Origin: Flavobacteriales bacterium
GTDB taxonomy: Bacteria; Bacteroidota; Bacteroidia; Flavobacteriales_F; PHOS-HE28
Assembly: GCA_020635725.1 (NCBI GenBank)
Contig: JACJZF010000004.1
Span: 124,001-188,000, forward strand
DNA length: 64,000 bases
Reading direction: 5' to 3'
The translations under genes and the position numbers were made by a program. The notes below the pieces were generated by a model, which saw nothing but the letters and a program-made list of their open reading frames with translations, searched no databases and was not told the origin of the DNA. Shown piece by piece: positions 28,062 through 35,200 of the stretch. How positions within the stretch are numbered: position 1 is the stretch's first letter; every line of letters begins with the position of its first letter.

Positions 28062-28695
28062 AGTCGAAGAGCTCTTTCCGCCCGATCACCGAGCAGATGG
28101 GGCACTTGCGCGGGTCATGGCCTTTCGCCGGACAGTACTCGCGACCGAAGTAGATGATGCGCAGGTGCAGATCCGCCCAATCCTTCTCTGGGAAGAGCTT
28201 CTTCAGGTCGGCCTCGGTCTTCTCGACGCTTTTTCCAGTGCTCAACGTCCAACGCCAAGCCAGGCGATGGATGTGTGTGTCCACCGGGAAGGCAGGAACG
28301 CCGAAGGCCTGCACCATCACTACGCTGGCGGTCTTATGTCCCACGGAGGGCAGCGCTTCCAATTCCTCCATCGTGTCGGGGACCTTGCCAACATGCTTCT
28401 TCAGAATAATCTCGCTCAAGCCATGGATGCCCTTCGCCTTCGCCGGTGCCAAGCCGCACGGTCGAATGATGTCCTCGATCTCCTGCACGCTCAGTTTCAC
28501 CATCTGCTGCGGCGTGCGTGCCTTGGCGAAGAGCAGCGGCGTGATCTCGTTCACCTTCTTGTCGGTGCATTGCGCGCTGAGCACCACGGCCACCAGCAGC
28601 GTGTACGGGTCGGCGTGATCGAGCGGGATGCTCGTGCGCGGGTAGAGCTCGGCGAGGGTGCGGGAGACGAAGGCGGCTTTCTCGGGGCGGGTCAT
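28060..28695 (-). CDS. nth: Endonuclease III-like DNA glycosylase/AP lyase
   Basis: The 211-aa protein has the helix-hairpin-helix LPSVGHKTASVV (about 112-123) with the catalytic lysine, and VDTHIHRLAWRW with the catalytic aspartate. It would remove oxidised pyrimidines and cut the backbone in base-excision repair. The C-terminal iron-sulfur region is unusual: cysteines are spaced C-x9-C-x2-C (YCPAKGHDPRKCPIC) and the fourth cysteine of the usual C-x6-C-x2-C-x5-C cluster is absent. The start ATG overlaps the stop of the upstream AbiEii-like gene (ATGA); the longer reading frame upstream is a shadow of that gene. Confidence 0.92.
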   Translation of the reverse strand: MTRPEKAAFVSRTLAELYPRTSIPLDHADPYTLLVAVVLSAQCTDKKVNEITPLLFAKARTPQQMVKLSVQEIEDIIRPCGLAPAKAKGIHGLSEIILKKHVGKVPDTMEELEALPSVGHKTASVVMVQAFGVPAFPVDTHIHRLAWRWTLSTGKSVEKTEADLKKLFPEKDWADLHLRIIYFGREYCPAKGHDPRKCPICSVIGRKELFD

Positions 28696-29477
28696 CGGGC
28701 GAGCCAGTGTTGGCGGATCAGCTGGGGGAAGCGCGTTACACCCAGGCGCCCGTTCGCATCGAAGAGGAACTTCTCCACATCGGTGGCCAGCGCTTCCAGG
28801 TCGAGCTGTGCGCAACGGTCCAGCAAGGCCTGCGCCAGGGCCTGCCGCGTTCCCAGCCCCAATTTCTGTTGCACATAGCCCAGGTCGGGCTCCACGTTCA
28901 GACCTAGTAGGAAGGACACATCGAAGAAGTCCCTGCCCTTGGCGCGCTTGCGGTCCATGATGGCGTGGCACTTCTGCGCGAGCAACAACGGCAGCGGACA
29001 GCAACGGATATCCTGCCGCACATCCCACCGCGCCAGGTACCACGGCTCGGTATCGTAGTCATAGCGCTGCGGCTCGGTGTCCAGCTGGATCAGGATGCTC
29101 TGCTCCTTATGCCCGGTAAGACCGTGGTGGAACAAGAGCCCTGGCAGTCGCACCAGGCAGCGGAAGGCGGCGAAGCCGGCCATTTCCGCGGTCACCTCGT
29201 AGCCCTCCAGTTCCAGTTCATGCTTCACCAATGCGCCCACAGCGGCGAACTCGTCCTTGCTCAGCCCGCGGTTGTCGAAGTCGAGGTCTTCGCTGAAGCG
29301 CCGGTTTCCGTGCACGATGCGGAGGCAGGTGCCGCCCAGGAACACGAGCTTCTCCGCGTGGGGTGAGCTGAAGATGATACCCAGGATACGGTGCTGCAGG
29401 TACTCCCGCAGCAGGAAACCCTCATGCACATGCAGCGCCTCGGGGTACGGCTTCTTGATCTCCGCGAGCGTGATCAT
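28692..29477 (-). CDS. AbiEii-type nucleotidyltransferase toxin
   Basis: The 261-aa protein shows the nucleotidyltransferase block VFLGGTCLRIVHGNRRFSED followed by LDFDN (about 48-74): the G-G-T loop and the D-x-D metal pair. It also has LLAQKCHAIMDRKRAKGRDF, with the later K and D residues of the AbiEii/AbiGii group. Members such as AbiEii and MenT transfer nucleotides to tRNA or protein and act as toxins in type IV systems against phage. Both ends overlap neighbours by four bases (ATGA): the AbiEi-like gene upstream and nth downstream. Confidence 0.88.
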   Translation of the reverse strand: MITLAEIKKPYPEALHVHEGFLLREYLQHRILGIIFSSPHAEKLVFLGGTCLRIVHGNRRFSEDLDFDNRGLSKDEFAAVGALVKHELELEGYEVTAEMAGFAAFRCLVRLPGLLFHHGLTGHKEQSILIQLDTEPQRYDYDTEPWYLARWDVRQDIRCCPLPLLLAQKCHAIMDRKRAKGRDFFDVSFLLGLNVEPDLGYVQQKLGLGTRQALAQALLDRCAQLDLEALATDVEKFLFDANGRLGVTRFPQLIRQHWLAR

Positions 29478-30085
29478 GTCAACCAGCGTTGGAAGGCGCG
29501 CGCCCGACGATGCAGCGCCTGGTTCGTGGAAAGGGCGAGGTAATCCGCCCACACCTGCGAATCGATCGCGGCACGGATGCCGGCCCGGTCGAAGCGCATG
29601 GCCGCGAAGTCGTCAGGCCCGCGCAGGCCGGGTTCGAGGTGCAGAAGGTCCAGCAGGCACTTCTCCGGCGTGGCCATGCGCACCACCTGTCCGTCGCGCT
29701 CCAGCAGGGTGTAGCCGAAGAACCAAGTGGTGGGCACCGCCCGGTAGTGGTGCAGCATGCCTTCCAGCGTGAACCTGCGCGTGTGGCGCGTGGTGATGCT
29801 GCTCAGGTGGAACACGCCTTCGGGAATGAAACCGTGATGCGCCAGACCGGTCTCCAGCGAGAGGTAGGAAGGGCGGTACAAGGCGTTCGCCACCACCCAA
29901 CGGTCATGTTGCGACCAGGGCCGGGCGGTAAGGCGGTAGTAGGGACGGCGCAGCAGGCGCAGCAGACCCCTCACTTGCCAGCGGTGAAGCTGGCGGTCAT
30001 CGAAGCCCGGAAACCGCAGCGCCGCATCCCGCGCGGTAAAGCACGGACGATGGACGAAATGCGCTGCGAACTCCAGATAGTTCAT
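29474..30085 (-). CDS. AbiEi-type antitoxin/transcriptional regulator
   Basis: The 203-aa protein fits the AbiEi antitoxin layout. An N-terminal winged-helix part (about 10-60, DDRQLHRWQVRGLLRLLRRP and YYRL) is followed by the longer C-terminal domain with YLSLETGLAHHGFIPEG and VRMATPEKCLLDLL, hallmarks of the AbiEi family. AbiEi proteins repress their own operon and counter the AbiEii toxin without direct protein binding. A TATATTTG promoter box lies 17 nt before the ATG. Confidence 0.87.
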   Translation of the reverse strand: MNYLEFAAHFVHRPCFTARDAALRFPGFDDRQLHRWQVRGLLRLLRRPYYRLTARPWSQHDRWVVANALYRPSYLSLETGLAHHGFIPEGVFHLSSITTRHTRRFTLEGMLHHYRAVPTTWFFGYTLLERDGQVVRMATPEKCLLDLLHLEPGLRGPDDFAAMRFDRAGIRAAIDSQVWADYLALSTNQALHRRARAFQRWLT

Positions 30086-30368
30086 CTATGTCACAGAAGG
30101 GACAAATATAGCCCTTTCGTGACTTATAATCCGACTTCTCCACTCCGCCCCCTTCGCTCTTCCGTGCTTGCCGGGCACCTTCACCGGGGCCTCCCCGCCT
30201 TCGCCCCGCTGCTTCTTCTTGCGGCCGCATTTCTTCACCGGCGGCGCGGGATCTACGTCCTGCCAGCCTCCAGCAAGGTGGCGCTGTCCATCCATATCTC
30301 CTGGCAACCTCCCGGACTATTTCCAGAATTGCCACCACGAAGTCCTCTGGGAATTCCCGACAGAGAGA
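30086..30368. other. Gene-free stretch between abiEi and the DUF6702 gene
   Basis: Apart from the AbiE promoter at 30103-30110, I see no convincing gene. Short open frames on both strands are Pro/Arg/Gly-rich and lack start context. It may hold remnants of a lost gene. Confidence 0.4.
30103..30110 (-). promoter_or_regulatory. -7 promoter box TATATTTG for the AbiE operon
   Basis: Perfect TAnnTTTG match on the minus strand, 17 nt before the AbiEi start. Confidence 0.6.
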
Positions 30369-30842
30369 TCACCACTTGAACGAGTGCGATGAACTCCCCT
30401 GAATGAACGTATGCGACCGCGTCGGCAGCTTCTCGCCTTCAACATGCACCAAGTTCTGCTGCTCCGCGAAGACATCCTGCAGCAGCGTGTTGCCGACCAT
30501 CAAGCCGTTCGGTGAGTCGATGCCTTCCACCTGCAAGTAGCAATAGAGCGTTTCGCCGTCGAGTTCCTTGCCGATCCATTTCCACGTGAGCTGCTTCTCT
30601 TGGAAGAGCGTCAGATGCTCCATGAAGTAGCGGTTCAAAAGGCTATCGGCCTTCGGGTTCTCCTTTTCCGATCCGAGCTTCAGCTCCGCGCGATCCGAAA
30701 GCGCGTGCTCGATGTCGTGCGCGGTCATCCGCCAGGTGAGGTCGAGGGTATGCGTGGCAGGGGAGTGACGGATGGTGAGGATGGAGACGAAGAAGTCGTG
30801 CGGGGCGAACGCGAGGAATGCGGCGAACAGCAGGGCCTTCAT
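30369..30842 (-). CDS. DUF6702-family secreted protein
   Basis: The 157-aa protein has a short N-terminal hydrophobic stretch (LLFAAFLAF), then HDFFVSILTIRHSPATHTLD and LTWRMTAHDIEHAL. This pattern of H-x-F-x-VS, an N-T-x-T-L-like strand, and a D-[ILF]-E helix is what I know from the Bacteroidota DUF6702 family. These proteins are often encoded next to an M1 peptidase gene, and here such a gene is divergent from it. Function unknown; probably periplasmic. A GAACTTTG box lies 5 nt before the ATG. Confidence 0.75.
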   Translation of the reverse strand: MKALLFAAFLAFAPHDFFVSILTIRHSPATHTLDLTWRMTAHDIEHALSDRAELKLGSEKENPKADSLLNRYFMEHLTLFQEKQLTWKWIGKELDGETLYCYLQVEGIDSPNGLMVGNTLLQDVFAEQQNLVHVEGEKLPTRSHTFIQGSSSHSFKW

Positions 30843-30960
30843 GGGAGCAAAGTTCGAGAAAGGCGTTCACCGCAGAGGCCTGGAGGCGCTGAGGAACCCA
30901 GAGTCGACGAGGCGGTCCCGCTCCGCGGCCTTCGCGTCTTTGCGGTGAGAACCCCACATG

Positions 30961-30968
30961 TACTTTCG
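30961..30968 (+). promoter_or_regulatory. -7 promoter box TACTTTCG, 5 nt before the start
   Basis: Ends five bases before the M1 peptidase ATG; transcription would begin at or near the start codon. Confidence 0.6.
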
Positions 30969-30973
30969 CCTTC

Positions 30974-33352
30974 ATGTTGAATCGCCTCGTCTCCGCCTGC
31001 CTCCTGATTGCCCTTTGCAACTTCGCCCTTGCTCAGGATTCCCCGCGCTACGGCCGCGACAAGTTCCGCCAGCTCGACCAGGAACTGCCCACGCCGAACG
31101 AGCAGCGCACGGCGAGCGGAGCCCCCGGCCATGCCTATTGGCAGATGAAGGCCGACTACGACATCCACGTAGAGATTACCGAGCCCAAGGCCGAGGAAGG
31201 CGTGCTCCCCAAGCTCACTGGCTGGGAGAACATCACCTACCACAACCAGAGTCCCGACAAGCTGGACTACCTCTGGCTGCAGCTCGACCAGAACATCTTC
31301 GAGCCGAACAGCGACCACAACACCACGCGTACCGGAACCATCGGCGACAGCGTGAGCATCTCGCAGATCGAGAAGTGGGTGCACCCCTTCGACGGCGGCT
31401 ACAAGATCACCAGCGTCACCGATGCCAGCGGCGGCAAGTTGAAGTACACGATCAACAAGACCATGATGCGGGTGGATCTGCCGAAGCCACTCGCGCCCGG
31501 CGCCACCTTCAGCTTCAAGGTGATGTGGTGGAACTGGATCAACGACCGCTCCAAGTGGGGTGGCCGCGCCGGCTACGAGTACTTCCCCGACGAGGACAAC
31601 TACCTCTTCACCATCGCGCACTTCTACTCGCGCATGTGCGCCTACATGGATTACAGCGGCTGGATGCACAAGCAGTTCCTCGGCGCCGGCGAGTTCACCC
31701 TCGACTTCGGTGACTACACGCTCAGCATCACGGTGCCAAGCGATCACATCGTCGCCGCCACCGGCGAATGGTCGAACGCATCGAGCGTGCTCTCATCCGC
31801 GCAGCAGAAGCGACTCGCACAGGCGCGCACCAGCACCAAGCCGGTCATGATCGTCACCCCGGAGGAAGCGCTTGATAACGAGAAGGAGCGCAGCAGCGGA
31901 ACGAAGACCTGGGTGTACAAGAGCAAGAACGTGCGTGATGTGGCCTTCGCCAGCAGCCGCAAGTTCATCTGGGACGCGATGAACCAGCCCGTGAAGACCA
32001 ACAACGTGCTCTGCATGAGCTACTACCCCAAGGAAGGGAATCCGCTCTGGGAGCAGTACAGCACCAAGGTCGTGGCGCACACCATCAAGACCTACAGCAA
32101 GTTCACGGCGGACTACATCTACCCCGTGGCCATCAGCGTGCACACCGACCGCATCGGCATGGAGTACCCCATGATCTGCTTCAACGGCGGCCGCCCCGAG
32201 AAGGACGGCACCTATAGCGAGCGCACCAAGTATGGCATGATCGGCGTGATCACGCACGAAGTGGGGCACAACTTCTTCCCCATGATCATCAACTCCGACG
32301 AGCGGCAGTGGACCTGGATGGACGAGGGCCTCAACACCTTCGTGCAATACCTCACCGAACAGGAATGGGACAAGGACTACCCCAGCTGGCGCGGCAAGCC
32401 CCGCAACATCGTCGATTACATGAAGGGTGACCCCAACGCCGCACCGGACAAGGTGAAGGCGCGCATCGAGCCCATCATGACCAACAGCGAGAGCATCACG
32501 CAGTTCGGTAACAACGCCTACGGCAAGCCCTGCACCGCGCTCAACATCCTGCGCGAAACGGTGATGGGCCGCGAGCTCTTCGACCACGCCTTCAAGACCT
32601 ATTGCGAGCGCTGGAAGTTCAAGCACCCCACGCCGGCCGACTTCTTCCGCACCATGGAGGACGCCAGCGGCGTGGACCTCGACTGGTTTTGGCGCGGCTG
32701 GTTCTACACCACCGACCACGTGGACATCAGCCTGGAGAAGCTCCGCTACAAGCGCATGGACCCGCGTGATCCGCTGCTGGCCGAGAGAGAGAAGCGCGGC
32801 GACAAGGCCCGCGAGGTGCCCGACCTCAGCCGCCAGCGCAACATCGATGCGAAGCTCGACTTCGTCGTGGACCGCGACCCAGCCACGCGCGACTTCTACA
32901 ACAGCTACGATCCGCTCACCGCCACCGAGCGTGACATTACGGCCTATGAGAAGTGGAAGAAGAATCTGAAGCCGGAAGAACTTGCCTTACTCGACGAGGA
33001 TCTGCATCTCTATGAACTCTCCTTCAAGAACATCGGTGGCCTGGTCATGCCCCTGATCCTCGAATGGGAGTACGTCGATGGCACCACCGAGGTGGAGCGG
33101 ATACCCGCCGAGATCTGGCGCATCAGCGACGACATCTCCAAGGTCTTCGTCAAGCGGAAAGAGGTGAAGAGCGTGACCCTCGATCCCTTCCTCGAGACCG
33201 CCGATTGCGACCTCAACAACAACAGCTGGCCACCGCGCATGGTGCCCACGCGCTTCGATGTGTTCAAGGAACGAGAACGCGAAGGTCGCCGCCCGAATCC
33301 CATGCAGGAGGAGCGGAACCGGCAGACGGGAGGGGAGATGAAGGGGCAGTGA
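30974..33352 (+). CDS. M1-family zinc metallopeptidase (secreted)
   Basis: The 792-aa protein has a signal peptide (LVSACLLIALCNFALAQ). The M1 zinc site is ITHEVGHNFFPM near residue 428, with the third zinc ligand in WTWMDEGLNTF about 20 residues later. The N-terminal beta domain (about 55-330) begins with YDIHVEITEPK, and the segment DWFWRGWFYTTDHVDISLEK follows the catalytic domain. It should be an aminopeptidase in the periplasm or on the cell surface. It is somewhat longer than minimal M1 enzymes because of a C-terminal beta region. Its stop overlaps the GTG start of the next small gene. Confidence 0.93.
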   Translation: MLNRLVSACLLIALCNFALAQDSPRYGRDKFRQLDQELPTPNEQRTASGAPGHAYWQMKADYDIHVEITEPKAEEGVLPKLTGWENITYHNQSPDKLDYLWLQLDQNIFEPNSDHNTTRTGTIGDSVSISQIEKWVHPFDGGYKITSVTDASGGKLKYTINKTMMRVDLPKPLAPGATFSFKVMWWNWINDRSKWGGRAGYEYFPDEDNYLFTIAHFYSRMCAYMDYSGWMHKQFLGAGEFTLDFGDYTLSITVPSDHIVAATGEWSNASSVLSSAQQKRLAQARTSTKPVMIVTPEEALDNEKERSSGTKTWVYKSKNVRDVAFASSRKFIWDAMNQPVKTNNVLCMSYYPKEGNPLWEQYSTKVVAHTIKTYSKFTADYIYPVAISVHTDRIGMEYPMICFNGGRPEKDGTYSERTKYGMIGVITHEVGHNFFPMIINSDERQWTWMDEGLNTFVQYLTEQEWDKDYPSWRGKPRNIVDYMKGDPNAAPDKVKARIEPIMTNSESITQFGNNAYGKPCTALNILRETVMGRELFDHAFKTYCERWKFKHPTPADFFRTMEDASGVDLDWFWRGWFYTTDHVDISLEKLRYKRMDPRDPLLAEREKRGDKAREVPDLSRQRNIDAKLDFVVDRDPATRDFYNSYDPLTATERDITAYEKWKKNLKPEELALLDEDLHLYELSFKNIGGLVMPLILEWEYVDGTTEVERIPAEIWRISDDISKVFVKRKEVKSVTLDPFLETADCDLNNNSWPPRMVPTRFDVFKEREREGRRPNPMQEERNRQTGGEMKGQ

Positions 33353-33729
33353 AGTTTTTCTGGGAGATAAGGGCGGCTACAAGGCAGATCGCGGACTGGT
33401 TGATGGAAGAGGGATTGTCCTCTTTCCATAGGCACTCCCACGCCGCGTGGGCCCTGGTCACCGACTTCAAGAAGATAGACGATTGGAATCGGGAAGTGCG
33501 GGCTGAGCACATGCAGTGGGTTGATGGCATCGACGGATGGCCTGACGATGAATGGATCATTGGCAAGGATGGCTTTGGGAATGACTATGTGGTTTCCAAG
33601 TCTGGCCTGTACTCTGGCGTGCATGTGTATGACCATGAGCTAAGGAATTTTGAGCCCTTTCAACCAAGCCTGCGTGCATACTTTGACCATTGTCTTGATA
33701 TCGAACGCTCCACCGACACCTCGACGTAG
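33349..33729 (+). CDS. Possible SMI1/KNR4 (SUKH)-like small protein
   Basis: The 126-aa protein starts with a GTG overlapping the peptidase stop (GTGA). The second half, with GFGNDYVV, SGVHVYDHELRNFEPF and LRAYFDHCL, resembles SUKH/SMI1-KNR4 domains, which have a G-D/N-x-Y strand, a V-Y-x-x-D-H-E strand and a final helix. The N-terminal half lacks the usual W-E core, so the match is partial. SUKH proteins often act as immunity proteins to contact-dependent toxins, but no toxin gene is adjacent. Codon use is less GC-biased than in the peptidase, hinting at recent gain. An unrelated small protein is the main alternative. Confidence 0.5.
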   Translation: MKFFWEIRAATRQIADWLMEEGLSSFHRHSHAAWALVTDFKKIDDWNREVRAEHMQWVDGIDGWPDDEWIIGKDGFGNDYVVSKSGLYSGVHVYDHELRNFEPFQPSLRAYFDHCLDIERSTDTST

Positions 33730-33761
33730 CTTCCTCCGTCAAGGCGGGTTCGCATAAGGCG

Positions 33762-33790
33762 GCCTCAGCCTTTGTCTGAGGCTATCTTTG
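33762..33790 (+). promoter_or_regulatory. Hairpin abutting -7 box TATCTTTG of a toxin-antitoxin operon
   Basis: Stem GCCTCAG / CTGAGGC (33762-33768, 33776-33782) ends where the perfect -7 box TATCTTTG (33783-33790) begins; the antitoxin ATG is 17 nt downstream. It may end the SUKH-like transcript, or be the operator of the module, or both. Confidence 0.6.
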
Positions 33791-33807
33791 GTCATCACTA
33801 AACGACC

Positions 33808-34041
33808 ATGAGCACCTCCGACCTCAAGCTCAACCTGATGGAACGCCTTCTCCACGAGAACGACCGCAGCGTGTTGGATCGCATTCGTGAGTTGTTCGAG
33901 CGCCGCGACTCGGAGGACGTGGATTTCACGGATGCTGAACTCGCCGAGCTGGAGGCATTGCGCACGAAGCGTGTCAATGGTGAAACACAAGGTCTCTCCA
34001 GGGAAGAGTCCATGCGACTGCTGCGCGAGAGGCTGAAGTAG
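33808..34041 (+). CDS. Antitoxin of a ParE/RelE-type module
   Basis: This 77-aa acidic helical protein (LKLNLMERLLHENDRSVLDR, DFTDAELAELEAL, REESMRLLRERLK) has no obvious DNA-binding fold. It resembles the short addiction-module antitoxins that precede RelE/ParE-like toxins in Bacteroidota. The stop codon is 2 nt from the toxin ATG. It should wrap the toxin and may bind the hairpin overlapping its promoter. Confidence 0.75.
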   Translation: MSTSDLKLNLMERLLHENDRSVLDRIRELFERRDSEDVDFTDAELAELEALRTKRVNGETQGLSREESMRLLRERLK

Positions 34042-34043
34042 TG

Positions 34044-34337
34044 ATGACCTACCGCTTCGTGGTTGAACCGAGTGCTCAGCAGGACGCGCTGGAAGCAGCA
34101 TTGTATTTGGAAGGTCGTTCACCCGGTCAAGGCGGTCGCTTCCTCGATGAGTTGGATCGCTGTTTTAAGTACATCCAGGACTTTCCGCACGGTTTCCAAG
34201 AGCGTCGTGGCCGTTTCCGGCACGCTATGCTGGCCGTGTTCCCTTATCGCGTGGTGTACGAAGTCGATGGCGACGCCATCTTCATCTACCAGATCCGCCA
34301 CACCAGCCGCAAGCCCAGCAAGAGTTTCGGGCCCTGA
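34044..34337 (+). CDS. ParE/RelE-superfamily toxin
   Basis: The 97-aa protein has the toxin outline: FVVEPSAQQDALEAALYLEG, a helix pair with FLDELDRCFKYIQDFPHGF, then beta strands HAMLAVFPYRVVYEVDGDAI and FIYQIRHTSRKP. The fragment FPYRVVYEV is characteristic of ParE/RelE proteins. Members either cut mRNA on the ribosome or poison gyrase; sequence alone does not decide. A GTG three bases upstream is an alternative start. It is convergent with the lipid kinase gene 2 nt away. Confidence 0.85.
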   Translation: MTYRFVVEPSAQQDALEAALYLEGRSPGQGGRFLDELDRCFKYIQDFPHGFQERRGRFRHAMLAVFPYRVVYEVDGDAIFIYQIRHTSRKPSKSFGP

Positions 34338-34339
34338 AC

Positions 34340-35200
34340 TCACCGCACCACCCACAGCCTCTTCGGCTCCAACCGGAAGCGCACTTCCTGCCCGATCACC
34401 GCGCTTTCGCCGTCCAAATGGGCGAGATCCCCGTCCTGGTGCACCGTGGCTTCTCGGGTGACGATGGTGCGCAGGTAGGGGCTCTTATCCACCTTGCCGG
34501 TGTAGAGCTGGTAGAAGGCTTGCAGCAGCCCCAGGAATGGCGGCTTGCGCACGATGCGCAGCTCGGCGAGTCCGTCGTCCACCGCTGAGCCGGGCGAGAT
34601 GATCGCGCCGTTGCCGAACTCGCGGGAGTTGGCGAAGACCATCATGAGCACCTGCTCTTCGATGGTCTCGTGGTTGGCCTTCACCACCACGCGCATCGGC
34701 ATCGCGCCGAAGACTTCCTTGAGGATGATGCGCATGTAGTTCCACGGTCCGCGCGCGCTTTGCTCGAAGGCGGCCGCCACGCGCGCATCGAAACCGATGC
34801 CCGCCGTGCCCACGAAAAGCCGTTCGTTCAGGTAGCAGACATCGACAGGCATGGGCGTGCCGGTGAAGGCAAGGGTCAAGGCCTTGCGCAGATCGCGCGG
34901 CAGGAGCAGGGATCGCACGTAGCCGTTCCCGCTGCCGTAGCCGAGCACGGCTACAGGAACCTTGCTTCCGGTGAGGCCTGCGGCCACCGCATTGAGGGTT
35001 CCATCGCCACCGGCGCTGATCAGGCGGTCGAAGCCCTCGGAGATCGCCTCCTGCGCGTACCGTGTGCCATCGCCCTGGCCTTTGATCAGCCGCACTTCCA
35101 GCTGCGCGCCGTGATCGCGGGCCATGTCAAGCGCGGCCTGCTGCACCTGCGGCGCCTTGCGCTTCCCGCTGAGCGGGTTGATCACGAGCATCACCTTCAT
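34340..35200 (-). CDS. Diacylglycerol kinase-family lipid kinase (YegS/DgkB-like)
   Basis: The 286-aa protein has INPLSGKRKAP at the N-terminus, LISAGGDGTLNAVAAGL (the GGDGT nucleotide motif, about residues 61-77), and GYGSGNGYVRSL. The C-terminal beta domain includes HQDGDLAHLDGE. It would phosphorylate diacylglycerol or a related lipid at the membrane. It overlaps the upstream LTA-synthase-like gene by 4 nt (ATGA). That pairing makes sense: phosphoglycerol transfer from phosphatidylglycerol releases diacylglycerol, which this kinase could recycle. Confidence 0.9.
   Translation of the reverse strand: MKVMLVINPLSGKRKAPQVQQAALDMARDHGAQLEVRLIKGQGDGTRYAQEAISEGFDRLISAGGDGTLNAVAAGLTGSKVPVAVLGYGSGNGYVRSLLLPRDLRKALTLAFTGTPMPVDVCYLNERLFVGTAGIGFDARVAAAFEQSARGPWNYMRIILKEVFGAMPMRVVVKANHETIEEQVLMMVFANSREFGNGAIISPGSAVDDGLAELRIVRKPPFLGLLQAFYQLYTGKVDKSPYLRTIVTREATVHQDGDLAHLDGESAVIGQEVRFRLEPKRLWVVR

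Noticed and set aside
28692..29043. N-terminal extension of nth up to 29043
   Set aside because: It is the out-of-frame reading of the AbiEii-like gene; the nth domain starts at the ATG overlapping that gene's stop.
33064..33348. Upstream extension of the SUKH-like frame
   Set aside because: It lies in the M1 peptidase gene in another frame; the GTG overlapping the peptidase stop is the better start.
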